Positions 17,248 through 26,505 of a DNA stretch of 64,000 nt are shown in pieces. The position numbers and the translations under genes were made by a program. Within the stretch, counting starts at the first letter, position 1, and every line of letters begins with the position of its first letter. The notes below the pieces were generated by a model. It made no database searches. It was given only the letters and a program-made list of their open reading frames with translations, and was not told where the DNA came from. The stretch comes from Nitrospiraceae bacterium (GTDB lineage Bacteria > Nitrospirota > Nitrospiria > Nitrospirales > UBA8639): NCBI GenBank assembly GCA_020632595.1, contig JACKFF010000002.1, positions 62,001 through 126,000 on the forward strand, given 5' to 3'.

Positions 17248-17700
17248 AGCTTGCTCCAAAAAAGAAGACTCTAACCTACCAGAACAGTGTTCAAATAGGG
17301 AGGGGGCAGGGAGCTATAAATTCTGTATTTATGCTCTTTTTTCCTCATATCGACCTCTTAAGTCTACGGAGTGGAGGAAGAAAAGGATAAATGAGGCCCA
17401 TGGGGATTTGAGATGAATAAATCCATGAATTGCCTAAAATGTGAGCATGTTGACTGGGGTGGGTACGCGGAAAATCATTGAGCCGCTGTTAAAGATTTCC
17501 CACATTAAAGGAAATACGGCCAGGGCTCATCAGGATCTCTTTGGTACCTCCCGAACCATCCTCGTGCGGGAATGTTGGATTGACACGTCCATATTCACCG
17601 CCTAACGTATTGTCGAACATGAGCCAGAAAAGAGTGCCCCAACTTAAGGGAGGCACGCGAATATCAATCATTCAGAGGCTTGAAAGGGGAGAGGGGGAAA
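17248..17700. other. Divergent intergenic region between fabF and cynS
   Basis: Holds the promoters of both divergent transcripts. A 60-codon minus frame (17489-17671) has protein-like composition but no recognisable family or ribosome binding site. AGAGGGGG just before ATG 17701 is the ribosome binding site of cynS. Confidence 0.4.
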
Positions 17701-18153
17701 ATGAGCAAAAATGAACTTGTCGCCCAGTTACTTGCAGCGAAAAAAGCCTCAGGAAAGACCTACGATCAGCTAGCAGCAGCCCTCGGGCTGTGTAATGTCT
17801 ATGTGGCCCAGTTATTCCGATTGCAGGCGCAACTCAAGAAGGAAACAGAAGTAAAGCTGGTCAAGCTGGTCCCGGGACTCACAGGGAATTTGCTTGAGGC
17901 GATGCGGGAGTTTCCCATGCGATCCTATGATCCGTCGGTCCTGCAGGAGCCACATATTTATCGCATGACAGAGGTTTGCGCCCATTATGGTGAGTCCATT
18001 CTCGACATCATGCACGAGCAATTCGGTGATGGGATTATGTCGGCGATAGATTTTAAGCTCACTGTCGAAAAGATCAAGGGCGACAAAGGAGAGGACCGTG
18101 TTGTCATGACTTGGAATGGAAAGTTTCTGCCACACATCGAACAGACGGCATAA
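17701..18153 (+). CDS. cynS: Cyanate hydratase (cyanase)
   Basis: Cytoplasmic decamer that converts cyanate and bicarbonate to ammonia and CO2 (via carbamate). 150 aa, normal length. The N-terminal helical domain resembles a DNA-binding fold (LAAALGLCNVYVAQLF). The C-terminal domain carries the catalytic residues Arg88 and Glu91 (YRMTE) and Ser114 (GIMSAIDF), matching Arg96, Glu99 and Ser122 of E. coli cyanase. AGAGGGGG lies four bases before the ATG. No carbonic anhydrase, CynR or cyanate transporter gene is adjacent, so the gene stands alone. Cyanases in nitrifier genomes can detoxify cyanate and release ammonium. Confidence 0.97.
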   Translation: MSKNELVAQLLAAKKASGKTYDQLAAALGLCNVYVAQLFRLQAQLKKETEVKLVKLVPGLTGNLLEAMREFPMRSYDPSVLQEPHIYRMTEVCAHYGESILDIMHEQFGDGIMSAIDFKLTVEKIKGDKGEDRVVMTWNGKFLPHIEQTA

Positions 18154-18546
18154 CGGGGAGGGACGTGATGCCCTAAAAACAGGGGGTGCAGAACAGGAGC
18201 CCATGGTCAATTTTGGTCTATATGAATGTAATGTAATAGTTTAGTTTTAACTTTAAGTTGCTTGGCCGGCGATTCTCTTTAAACAAAGTTTAAAGGGGAT
18301 TTATTACCATTGGGTGTTCATGGAAATGAATTAAATTATGATCTTAATGAAATGGATAATAACCTTTGTGGTAGCGGCAAATGAAGATTTTTAAAAGTTG
18401 GTAGTTAAAGTTAAATGTAATGAATAACTTTAATTTTTATCTCAGCGAAAATGGGGTTGAGATAGAACCTATGTGTTATAAGAAACATGATGATGGGATG
18501 ATGTATGGTTCAACGTAAACGCTGAGAGTTGGCTGAGGGAAATTAA
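18154..18546. promoter_or_regulatory. AT-rich intergenic region with repeated TTAACTTTAA motif
   Basis: About 250 bases (18220-18480) are far richer in A and T than the surroundings and contain no gene. TTAACTTTAA occurs at 18247-18256, its reverse complement at 18405-18414, and a near copy at 18424-18433. An 8-bp inverted repeat CTTTAAAC-AAA-GTTTAAAG lies at 18277-18295. These could be protein-binding sites, but no experiment or neighbour confirms it. Confidence 0.35.
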
Positions 18547-18912
18547 CTACCGGTGGTTTTCTCTTCCCCACACAAACCCATAGGTCGCAAGCGTAAAAAG
18601 GACAACGAGGAAGCCAAGCCAAAATTGCATCTCCGGGGTAAGGCCTTGGGGGTAAATGACGGGCAAGACATAATGCTCAAGAAATCCTCCGGTATATCCC
18701 GCCTCATCGCCGGCCTGTCGGAGCCGGTTTTCCAGGGGCGTAAGAGGGCAGATCCACCCCCCGAATTCCAAGGCCGCCGCCCAGAGTGCGGCGGGAAGAT
18801 GAACCCATGGGATCCAGCGCCACCAGATGGTGAGAATTCCCCCGAACAAGACGAAGGCAATGAAGGCGAAGTGGATCAGAAGTACCAATTCAGCAAGGAC
18901 TTGCCAAAGCAT
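18547..18912 (-). CDS. DUF2784-family membrane protein
   Basis: 121-aa membrane protein. The motif LEFGGWICPLTPLENRLR, then GGFLEHYVLPVIYP, identifies the DUF2784 family, whose function is unknown. Three or four hydrophobic segments are visible. ATG 18912 is preceded by GAGG eight bases upstream; an in-frame TTG at 18945 would add 11 residues. It faces away from cynS with the AT-rich region at its 3' side. Confidence 0.85.
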   Translation of the reverse strand: MLWQVLAELVLLIHFAFIAFVLFGGILTIWWRWIPWVHLPAALWAAALEFGGWICPLTPLENRLRQAGDEAGYTGGFLEHYVLPVIYPQGLTPEMQFWLGFLVVLFTLATYGFVWGRENHR

Positions 18913-19184
18913 GTTGAGGACCTCGATTGAGATGGTTTCCGGCAAATCTCAGATCAAAAATGGATCGAGCGGTCAGACAAAAACGCCTCCTTGTTTCTGA
19001 CGGGATGGTCCCATCCTGATTTTCTCAAGAGGGAATAGGGCTCCTTCTGCAGAACAAAAAATGAAAAGGGTCTTCATGATTCGTGGAACGGGAGAAAAAC
19101 ATAACCCCATCATGGGGGTGTAAAGTATCAATTGGAGGCCGGTCTGTCATTGCAGTCAAGACAGCGCAAAGGGAGGAAAAGGTT

Positions 19185-20480
19185 GTGAAGCATCATAGCG
19201 TATTTCCCGGAACCCCGCTCGCTTCGCAGGCATATCGGACGGCAAGCATGGGGCAAGAACTCATTTGTGATCTACGCACCCTTCAGAGGATCGGCCCCCA
19301 CGCCGGGAGGCGATTCTGGGCGAGTTGCTTTGGAGGGGTTATCCTGGGATTGCTATGGATGGGAGCGGTCATTCCGTTGGCCATGGGCAGCCATAAAGGT
19401 GCCGATGAACACCATGTGGTTTCGGATTCCGGAATCGAACAGTCGGTGGGACATGCCATTGCGGGCGCCCCGTTTCAGATTTATCTTTCCGAAGGGGGCG
19501 GGACGGATGAACAAGGTAGCCGGAAACAAGCCAGGGTCGATGACGCGCTCCAGACGGTTATTGGGGCGTTCAACCATATGATGGCTCATCGGACCGACTA
19601 TGCCAGATTTGATGAGGCTCTAAGCAAAGGGGCGCTGCAAAAAGTCATCATTGAACCGAAGGTCGTGAACCGGGATGGCAAAGAGTTTTTGATACTGGTG
19701 GTCCGCACCGCACAACCCAATCAGGTCAAGCTCCTCATCAGCGCATCCGGGCTAGAAGAACAAGGCTATCTCAATCATCCGGAACAACTGGTGCCGGTTC
19801 TGGCTAGAGAATTTCAATGGGTTGTGAGCAAAAGCGACACGACGCCGAAACGTCAAGCGAAGGAGCTTCCCAGCGACCTTAAGCAGGCCCCGATCAAGAC
19901 CAATCAAGAGATTGCAGAATTGTCAGGAGAGGAACGTGACCATGTGCTTCAAGCCTTGTTTCGCACCTATTTAACCACTACCGACCGGTATAATAGTTTG
20001 GAGGGGCAATCCTATTATGAAACCGGTTCCACCACACGGATTCCCCCGGCCCAACCCGATTCCACCACCAAGTTGTATGACATTCGGGTGCGTGAAGCCC
20101 TGCAAAAAATTGTGCGAGAACCATACTTTCAGAAACAGACTCCAAAGGCGGTCAGGAGTCTGCTTAATGGGAAAATATGGAATGTGGCGTTCGCGGACAT
20201 CCATAATCGCGATTGGGCCACGCGAACCCGGGTGGTCCCCAGAGAGCAGTCCATCACAGTAGGCGAACAGGACAAAACCATTCAACCGGCCATGGTGTTG
20301 ATCAATATTCACCGATCGGCCTCGCCTGATGATCCTTTTTTTGAAGAGACGAGGGGGCTCCCCATGGGTGCCCTGCCGGCTGAAACCTTGGCACGGGTCA
20401 TCGCCCGGGAAATCCAGGACAATATCACGGAGAAGTCGATGCGCGGCCATGTAGCCCAGGATGAACTCTCCGCCCCCTAG
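19185..20480 (+). CDS. Membrane-anchored protein of unknown function
   Basis: 431 aa from GTG 19185, which has GGGAGG eight bases upstream; the frame is open to 19083 without better signals. One hydrophobic segment near residues 46-66 (GGVILGLLWMGAVIPLAMG) acts as signal or anchor, so most of the protein is outside the cytoplasm. The rest is soluble with no recognised domain. A region around residues 240-330 is polar and proline-containing. It stands alone. I cannot assign a role. Confidence 0.65.
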   Translation: MKHHSVFPGTPLASQAYRTASMGQELICDLRTLQRIGPHAGRRFWASCFGGVILGLLWMGAVIPLAMGSHKGADEHHVVSDSGIEQSVGHAIAGAPFQIYLSEGGGTDEQGSRKQARVDDALQTVIGAFNHMMAHRTDYARFDEALSKGALQKVIIEPKVVNRDGKEFLILVVRTAQPNQVKLLISASGLEEQGYLNHPEQLVPVLAREFQWVVSKSDTTPKRQAKELPSDLKQAPIKTNQEIAELSGEERDHVLQALFRTYLTTTDRYNSLEGQSYYETGSTTRIPPAQPDSTTKLYDIRVREALQKIVREPYFQKQTPKAVRSLLNGKIWNVAFADIHNRDWATRTRVVPREQSITVGEQDKTIQPAMVLINIHRSASPDDPFFEETRGLPMGALPAETLARVIAREIQDNITEKSMRGHVAQDELSAP

Positions 20481-20826
20481 TGATACGGACGGCGCTCACA
20501 ATTGTCTTTTTCAATCTTTTCCTGCCCTCTTCGCAGCCTCGTATTATGCAGCCAAATCTCCTCCTTGTTGCGTTCAGCTAAAGTTCCGACGCTGGTGCTC
20601 CGATAGAGTATTCGGCGTAACTTCACTTCCATCTGGTACCACCACAAAAAAAAAGTAAAAACGGAGTTCCTGTGACTGGTTATAACAACTGGCAGCTTCC
20701 CTATATGAGCCAGGGAATCTCAGTGAAGTGCATCAATCGGAGGAGTGATCGTAGGAAAAAACGAATAAGTCAGGCTTTCACAGGCCTCGCTTGTCGGAGT
20801 GAAAACTCTGTGATACCGTAAATCCT
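20481..20826. other. Intergenic, nothing supportable
   Basis: No gene-like frame with a start signal. The region leads into a structured element at 20827. Confidence 0.35.
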
Positions 20827-20899
20827 ATCGTGTAAGACCTCTTTTTTTCCGGGGCGACAGGCCCCTCGCTATGGAAATAGGGACTTACACGATTTTTTT
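20827..20899 (+). terminator. Terminator-like or structured RNA element
   Basis: ATCGTGTAAG (20827-20836) pairs perfectly with CTTACACGAT (20884-20893), which runs into seven Ts. Inside is a second stem GGGGC/GCCCC and a run of seven Ts. The 47-base separation between outer arms is long for a plain terminator, so a small structured RNA is possible. Confidence 0.45.
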
Positions 20900-21040
20900 G
20901 TGCAAATCCTCCGTGGCCTCCTGAAAGCAGGAACAATCCCACAAGGATCCAGGAGTTGTGTGATAGGGAGTGTTGAGTCATACGTTTTACCAAGGGCAAA
21001 TGCGCCCATGATCATCTGGGAGATCAGTGTCTTCGGGCCG

Positions 21041-21174
21041 GTTCAAAAAAGTCCGTCCAGTCCTGTCCTGAGGCCTCTCGAAGGAAAGGCCACAGTCATT
21101 TTTGCGAGCGGAGCGTACACGAAGCACGTGAGCACGGAAAAATGGCGCGAACGCCGCTGGCGGCTTTTTTCAAC
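21041..21174 (+). repeat. Dispersed repeat B, copy 2 (MITE-like)
   Basis: 134 bases beginning GTTCAAAAAAG and ending CTTTTTTCAAC, so the ends are near-perfect inverted repeats. The core CAGTCCTGTCCTGAGGCC is shared with 48794-48932 in the opposite orientation. It contains a GCC-rich stem near its right end (CGCCGCTGGCGGC). Confidence 0.7.
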
Positions 21175-21284
21175 AGGCCCTGATAGGGCAGCAATGGTTG
21201 TCGGAATGGGCCGATACCTGAATAGGTTGAATCGTCTGCGTAAATTATTGGTGGTGTTCTCGTGAAAAGAAAGAAGAATACGTG

Positions 21285-22304
21285 ATGGTCAAGATAATAA
21301 AAAAAATTGTTGGCAAACTCGGTGAAGGTATCAAGAATGCCTCCGACATTGGCTATCATATTGTGATTCTGTGTCTGAGTGCGGGGATTGCGATGTCGCT
21401 CCCGACCGCGGCCAGAAGTTTTCTGACCTATTGGACAAGGGTAGAGAAGGAAAAAATGTCGATCGTGGCCTTGGAAATAGGTGTCGCGGCCTTACTGATT
21501 GTGGTGATGACCTATATCCGGAGGAGTTGGCAGGATCGGAAGCTGGCCAAAATGGCCATCGATGCGGGCTTCGTGTCATTTTTCCCCAAACGGGCGCGAC
21601 GGGCCGAAGATGGGATTCGCAAACTTCGGCAGACCCAGGGGCGTGGCCGGACGGTCCTGGTCATCGGGTCAAGCGGGTATGACACCTTACGTGATCAGGT
21701 GGGGGACTTATCGACCATTCTGGATAAATGCCTGGGAGCCAACATCATGCTGGTGAACCCCTTTAGCCAGGGTGCCAGTGCACGAATCCGGGCGATTGCC
21801 GATCCGTTGATGTCGATTGAAAAATATCGGGCGGGCGTCAGGCAAAGTATTGAATTGCTCAAACGGCTTCAGGGGGTTGGGAAATCCGTCAAACTGAAGC
21901 TCTATTCGGATCCTCCGCTTCTGAAATTGGTCATTCTTGGAGACTATCTCTGGATGCAGCATTACCATACCGATCTGGATATTCAGGAGATGCCGGAATA
22001 TGTGTTGCGGCACAACGCAAATGATCACGGGCTGTACACGTTGTGTTATCAATATTTCATGCAGCGATGGGAACAGACCGACATACCGGAATACGATCTG
22101 GTTACCGATGAGCTGGTCTATCGGGATAAAAATGGCAGAGAAGTCAGAAGAGAGCAATTCTGGTCTGATGATGTCCCGCAGAGCATTGACCAGGGGAAAG
22201 AGATCCCCGTGCTGGCCCCAACGCCACACACGCCCATGACCCGTCCGGTTCTGGAACATGCCATGTGTCGAACAACGACTGAAGTTGTACGATCGCATTT
22301 CTGA
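21285..22304 (+). CDS. Membrane protein with a possible phospholipase D-like cytoplasmic domain
   Basis: 339 aa. Two membrane segments (about residues 24-46 and 60-78) are followed by a soluble domain. That domain has a TVLVIGSSGYDTLRD start, then an ILDKCLGANIMLVNPFSQGA segment and LVILGDYLWMQHYH. The order resembles the core of phospholipase D-like folds, but no intact HxKxxxxD motif is visible, so enzymatic activity is doubtful. ATG 21285 and GTG 21282 are both possible starts, and the ribosome binding site is weak. No partner gene is evident. The domain assignment is tentative. Confidence 0.55.
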   Translation: MVKIIKKIVGKLGEGIKNASDIGYHIVILCLSAGIAMSLPTAARSFLTYWTRVEKEKMSIVALEIGVAALLIVVMTYIRRSWQDRKLAKMAIDAGFVSFFPKRARRAEDGIRKLRQTQGRGRTVLVIGSSGYDTLRDQVGDLSTILDKCLGANIMLVNPFSQGASARIRAIADPLMSIEKYRAGVRQSIELLKRLQGVGKSVKLKLYSDPPLLKLVILGDYLWMQHYHTDLDIQEMPEYVLRHNANDHGLYTLCYQYFMQRWEQTDIPEYDLVTDELVYRDKNGREVRREQFWSDDVPQSIDQGKEIPVLAPTPHTPMTRPVLEHAMCRTTTEVVRSHF

Positions 22305-22374
22305 CCGTCTGAATAGAAAATCTCCCAGCTCCTCCCAACCAAGGCTCGGACAAAAGACTCGTTTTCTTTCATCC

Positions 22375-22494
22375 GACGCCTGCCGGCTGGCCCCACGGAG
22401 GGACGCTCTTATCTGCTGGCGGGCCTTGTTTGAGCCTGGCGAGTTGGCCCGCCCTGCTCGAGCAATTGTCCCTCCGTTTTAATAGAGCTAGCCG
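22375..22494 (-). repeat. Large hairpin repeat A, copy 1
   Basis: Imperfect palindrome of about 120 bases sharing the left half and inner stems with copies at 25135 and 26506: GGAGGGAC (22397-22404) pairs with GTCCCTCC (22468-22475), and GGCGGGCC with GGCCCGCC inside. The outer pair CCGGCT/AGCCGG also matches. To the right it diverges and lacks the second small hairpin of the other copies. Confidence 0.75.
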
Positions 22495-22795
22495 GAGCGA
22501 ACCCTGGAATTCCCAAGCGCCAAGAAAAAAAGAACGGCATCTTGAAGCGAATGGAAACGTCACGGGGAGAAATGACTGCGTTAACGTGAAGCTTAACTGG
22601 GATGACTATCGTGGCAAAACCTAACCACCCCCATGAGATAAGCCGAAGAAATTTCGGCTTCATCGACGAACCCAAAAATTATCAAAGATAGATACCTGAC
22701 ATCTTACCTTAAACTCTTAACAGTAGTTTTGCTTCATTATCGTACTGGAGTGTCAATGAATGATTCCTGACTTTTTTAAGATCCATTTTCTATTT

Positions 22796-23560
22796 AGAAC
22801 TGCGCGACTTTTCCAGGCCCCCAATCATCCAGAAAGGGTGCAGATAATTCCGGCGTGGCCACTGTAAGTAAGTGATGCTGCATTCACGTATGGCAATACG
22901 CGAGGAGAGATAGTTCTGTGTTTGTTGCGGAAGTGACGCATACCACTCAGGTGAGAGCGCGACGTTCTCGCTATTATCCAAAGCGGCATGGAGGACGGAC
23001 GACGTCAAATTGCCTGTCTCGAGGACTGACTCGAAGAAGCGATTAGGTGCACTGTTAGCCGAATCTAGCTAAGAGAAGATCGCCGCTCCACCTTGTTGTA
23101 GAGGCAATATAGATATAGCCAGATAACTCATCTCGGCCTCGAAGTTTTCGTAGGGTTGTAGCTGATGACCATTCATATCGTGAAAGGGCTGAAAGACAAA
23201 GCAGGCTGCGATACTAGGTCGTTTGGGAAAGAGGACGGCATGGTGATGAAACGATCCCAGTTCGCAATGCCCAGATAGGCGTCGAGCTTGGACTTGAAGG
23301 CCTCTATTCCTTCAGCGCCTCTGAGAGGCTGCTTGATAAATAAGAATCTCGGGAGTGTAGGCAAATGACTCGGTAATGCCGTGGATCGATCCGATCTGTT
23401 CGGGCGTAGGAGGATTCGCATTGCTTTCGCTTGAGATAGCACTCCCGCGGTAGCACGGTAGACGAGGGAAAGAGTTGCTTTCGCGAGAATCGAAATAGCT
23501 CGTTCTCGAGGCAGCTGAACAATGCCGCATCGTGTTTTGCGCAGAAGCCGTTAAATACTG
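22796..23560 (-). pseudogene. Decayed gene of an uncharacterised family with an FCxKHD motif
   Basis: Minus-strand fragments in different frames join into one protein-like sequence: VFNGFCAKHDAALFSCLENE, then a middle with TEQIG/EAFKSKLDAYLG, then CFVFQPFHDMNG...ISILPLQQGGAAIFS, and finally RFFESVLETGNLTSSVLHAAL...LSPEWYASLP. In my recollection this order matches a family of uncharacterised bacterial proteins with a Cys/His pair near the N terminus. At least three frame changes or stops interrupt it, so it is dead. It lies between repeat A copies 1 and 2. Confidence 0.6.
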
Positions 23561-23985
23561 AAACGTCACGAAGACCAAGCCGCCTTTATCGGTATCATGT
23601 GCATATCAGGCGAAATAGGCCCCATGGAGTCCTGGCATAGACATGACCCCTTTCACTTATTTTTCGCAGGACTGCTTCACGTGACAGGGTGTGAAGCCGC
23701 CACAATCCCACCTGCGTGGTCTGGGTATGGGGCCATGCAGACTTTTTGTGCTGAAGCGCCGACGAAAGTCAGCTATAAGGTTTGCTGCAGCCTTCGGGTT
23801 GTGAAGGTCGCCAAGGAACATTTGTGAATACGTCTAGCAATCGCCATCAGGGCGGCGGTAACCTCCGTTCGGTTACTTGCAGGCTAAGGGTCTTTGGGCT
23901 TTGTCCCATAGAATGTACTTAGGATTGATAGCAATCGCTGAATAGTAACTCGACTGAAGTCTGGAATTCTAGATTGCCCTCCTTA
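23561..23985. other. Remnant-rich stretch between two pseudogenes
   Basis: No intact gene. The minus strand near 23650-23830 encodes a short protein-like frame ending in KQSCEK, which may be further debris but is not identifiable. Confidence 0.3.
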
Positions 23986-24878
23986 TTATTGGTAAGTCCG
24001 ACGTCGAATGAGGCGATTCTCTCGAGTTACCAAACTTCCCACCATGGTGAGGAGTAGGGCTATTACAAATTCCAACTCTTCAAGCTTGCGGATGTTCTGT
24101 AAAACGATTTCGGGCCTTGACTCTTTATGATCTGCCAAATCGATTTTTAAATTAAGCTTCCACTGTAATTGATTTCCATAGAGAGAGTCCTCACGCTCCT
24201 CCAAAGTTGAGGATAGTGTCTGGCCTATGCCCATAAGTGTAACAGGTCATGTCAACATCAATGGCGTCGTTAGCCAATTTTGGTTTAGCATTTCTGCCAA
24301 CTGGCCCAGAAGATAGATGTTCCACGTCCCTGAACGATAGTCCTGTGCCCGAGACATGTGCCAAGCGCACATTTCGCACATTCTCTTGCAGTTCAATTTC
24401 TCGTTTAATTTCCTCGATCCAGTCCTTTATTACCTTGTCGGGTGAATTGATTGCTTGAAGCGCTTCGGAGAAACTGACGGATACGAATCCAGGTGAAGCG
24501 ATCGCTGCGGGGAGGGTGAAAATACTCACCCTTCCCCAGAGTAACGAAGAAGTAAGCTTCACAGGCTGGCCATGCTGAAGCATATCGGATTGTCTGATAG
24601 CTTTCCTGCGATGCCCCACTTTCGTAGTCATCAACCTTGACTTCAAATAGTATCTTGGGAACTTTATTCCCATCCTTGTCACAGGTGAGCACCGCAAGAT
24701 CAACGGAATTCCATTCCCTGTGTGGGATAGGTTCTGATGGAACTGAAGTCCCAAGGGAATGCAGGAAGGATTCGAACGGTTCACGATTCCCCTCTCGATG
24801 CAGTTCGCATAGGTAACTGATCATGCCGGTGTGAACCTTCCCAAGTGAATAGCCGAGCGACTGAATGAGATTTGCCAC
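23986..24878 (-). pseudogene. PD-(D/E)XK nuclease-like protein, frameshifted
   Basis: Three overlapping minus-strand frames form one protein of about 290 aa. The first (from ATG 24878) holds the nuclease-fold core: NSVDLAVLTCDKDGN, then ILFEVKVDD, giving the D...ExK arrangement. After about residue 125 the sequence continues in a second frame (INSPDKVIKDWIEEIKREIE to DTILNFGG), then a third (DSLYGNQLQWKLNLKIDL). Two frameshifts, near 24450-24490 and 24200, therefore break it. PD-(D/E)XK proteins include restriction and repair nucleases; no methyltransferase partner is adjacent in the same cassette. It is not likely functional unless the shifts are sequencing errors. Confidence 0.7.
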
Positions 24879-25134
24879 AATTTATCTTTTTTTCACGTAA
24901 TAATATTTAGGCGGATCCGGATAAGAGCCGGATCCGCCAATTTCTATGCCTATTCAATCTTTTTTTAGCCCTCCAAAGCCCATCAACCGGACCAAAATAA
25001 TCAAGAGTGATTCTTGGTGAATTGCCGAAATTAGTCAAGTTGATAGCTCTGAAATGACACCTGAATGTGTGGCGAATATTGATGACTGTTTCCCATAAGT
25101 GCGAATCTCGGTGAGCATTCATCTCCCCTGACCT
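24879..25134. other. Leader of the nuclease pseudogene
   Basis: Non-coding. Holds a GGCGGATCCGGAT/ATCCGCC-type inverted repeat at about 24911-24938 (GGCGGATCCGGATAAGAGCC), possibly a terminator for an upstream gene on either strand. Confidence 0.35.
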
Positions 25135-25338
25135 GACGCCTGCCGGCTGGCCCACCGGAGGGACGCTCTTATCCGCTGGCGGGCCTTGTTTGAGCCCGGC
25201 GAGTTGGTCCGCCTTCCTAGGGATTGGCGTCCCTCCGCTCTTAATGAAGCCAGACGGGGCGTCAATGGTTTTGGCCACTTTTGCCGAAACAAAAGTGGCT
25301 CGGCTGCCGGGGCGAAACCCGGCAACATCGAACATTAC
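25135..25338 (-). repeat. Large hairpin repeat A, copy 2
   Basis: A 129-base imperfect hairpin (25135-25263): outer arms GACGCC/GGCGTC, then CCGgCTGGC/GCCAGaCGG, then GGAGGGACGC/GCGTCCCTCC, then GGCGGGCC/GGTCCGCC. A second perfect 10-bp hairpin follows, GCCACTTTTG (25274-25283), loop CCGAAA, CAAAAGTGGC (25290-25299). It lies 3' of the methyltransferase on that gene's strand. Confidence 0.85.
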
Positions 25339-25490
25339 AATGCCACGAAAATTAGCTATATAAGTAAGATGTGCAAACCTGCTAGCGCTTTTTCCCAGGC
25401 ATGCCCCAAATTAAATTCCCGATATACATCATCAAACTGTCCAGGTTCATTCCCGGATCACCATCCCTTTCGTTCCTTTGCCGAAACTTT

Positions 25491-26303
25491 TCAGAGTTCA
25501 ACTGTCACGCGCAGGAAAGTCGCCGAAATCAACGTGGAATCCTTACGCGTGCTTTGATTTTGACTATTGAACAAATCCTCCAGTTCCTTCTGCAGGTCAG
25601 CGGCGCGGCCATTTTTTTCTGCGGCTTCAAATGCATTCATAGTTGGCCCGTAGTATTTTCTGAATTCATCAACGAATGCCGAGGGTGCCATGGGAAAGTT
25701 GAACGTAAACGTGTCGCGCGCAAAGGATATCTTCTCGGCTGGAACTCCCGCACCGGCAAATCGTTCGATCACGTGGGTCTCGACCCCCCAGGTCATCGGG
25801 CTGACGAAGCCTTCCGGTGGCGGCGGCGTATAGCTGGAGCTGATTTTCAAAATTTGGGCTACCAGGCTCGGATCATTGGGAATCCAATTACCCATCACGA
25901 TCCGACCGCCCGGCCGGGTCACGCGCACTTTCTCCTTGGCCACCTCAAACGGATTCGGCGCAAACATCGCACCAAAGATACTCACGACGAGGTCAAAGGT
26001 CTGATCGGGCAACTGGTGCAGATTGGACGCATCCCCTTCCTGAAACGTGCAATTGGAGAGGCCATGTTCCCTGGCCCGCTTGTTCCCGGCTTCAACCAGG
26101 TTCCGCGCGATGTCCACGCCCAACACTTCCGCTCCGAGTTTTGCCGCCGGCAAGGCCGTCGTGCCATCCCCGCATCCGAGGTCCAGAACCTTGAGCCCTC
26201 GTGTGATGCCGAGTCGCTGGACGAGTGCCTCACCGCTTTCTCGCATGGTGTCGGCAATGCGCGTAAAGTCCCCTTTTTCCCAAAGTGCTTGATTTGGATT
26301 CAT
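25491..26303 (-). CDS. Class I SAM-dependent methyltransferase
   Basis: 270-aa cytoplasmic methyltransferase. Motif I VLDLGCGDGTTALP at about residues 38-51, motif II VLGVDIARN, and motif IV-like TFDLVVSIFGAMFA are clear; substrate-specific residues cannot be read. ATG 26303 has GAGAGG about ten bases upstream; an in-frame TTG at 26324 is less likely. It sits alone between hairpin repeat copies 2 and 3 on the minus strand, like a single-gene cassette. Related proteins are often annotated as UbiE/COQ5-like or small-molecule methyltransferases, and the specific substrate is unknown. Confidence 0.85.
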   Translation of the reverse strand: MNPNQALWEKGDFTRIADTMRESGEALVQRLGITRGLKVLDLGCGDGTTALPAAKLGAEVLGVDIARNLVEAGNKRAREHGLSNCTFQEGDASNLHQLPDQTFDLVVSIFGAMFAPNPFEVAKEKVRVTRPGGRIVMGNWIPNDPSLVAQILKISSSYTPPPPEGFVSPMTWGVETHVIERFAGAGVPAEKISFARDTFTFNFPMAPSAFVDEFRKYYGPTMNAFEAAEKNGRAADLQKELEDLFNSQNQSTRKDSTLISATFLRVTVEL

Positions 26304-26505
26304 TGGTTCATTCCTCTCTATCAACGAAATGGGGCCTAGGTTCGACGCGTTGGTATTTACAATTTTTTAGTGTCCCAATTTCTTTCAGTTCGGGCAGATC
26401 AATTTTTGGGCAATGGATGAAATTAGTCAAGGTGGATCGCTCCGCAAAGGTAATTGAATGAGTCGAGAGGTCAGTGGTGGACCAAAGAGTTCTTCCCCTT
26501 GGTCC

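Noticed and set aside
25401..26339. A 312-codon plus-strand frame
   Set aside because: It runs antisense to the methyltransferase, whose motifs, start signal and composition are clear; the plus frame has no domain.
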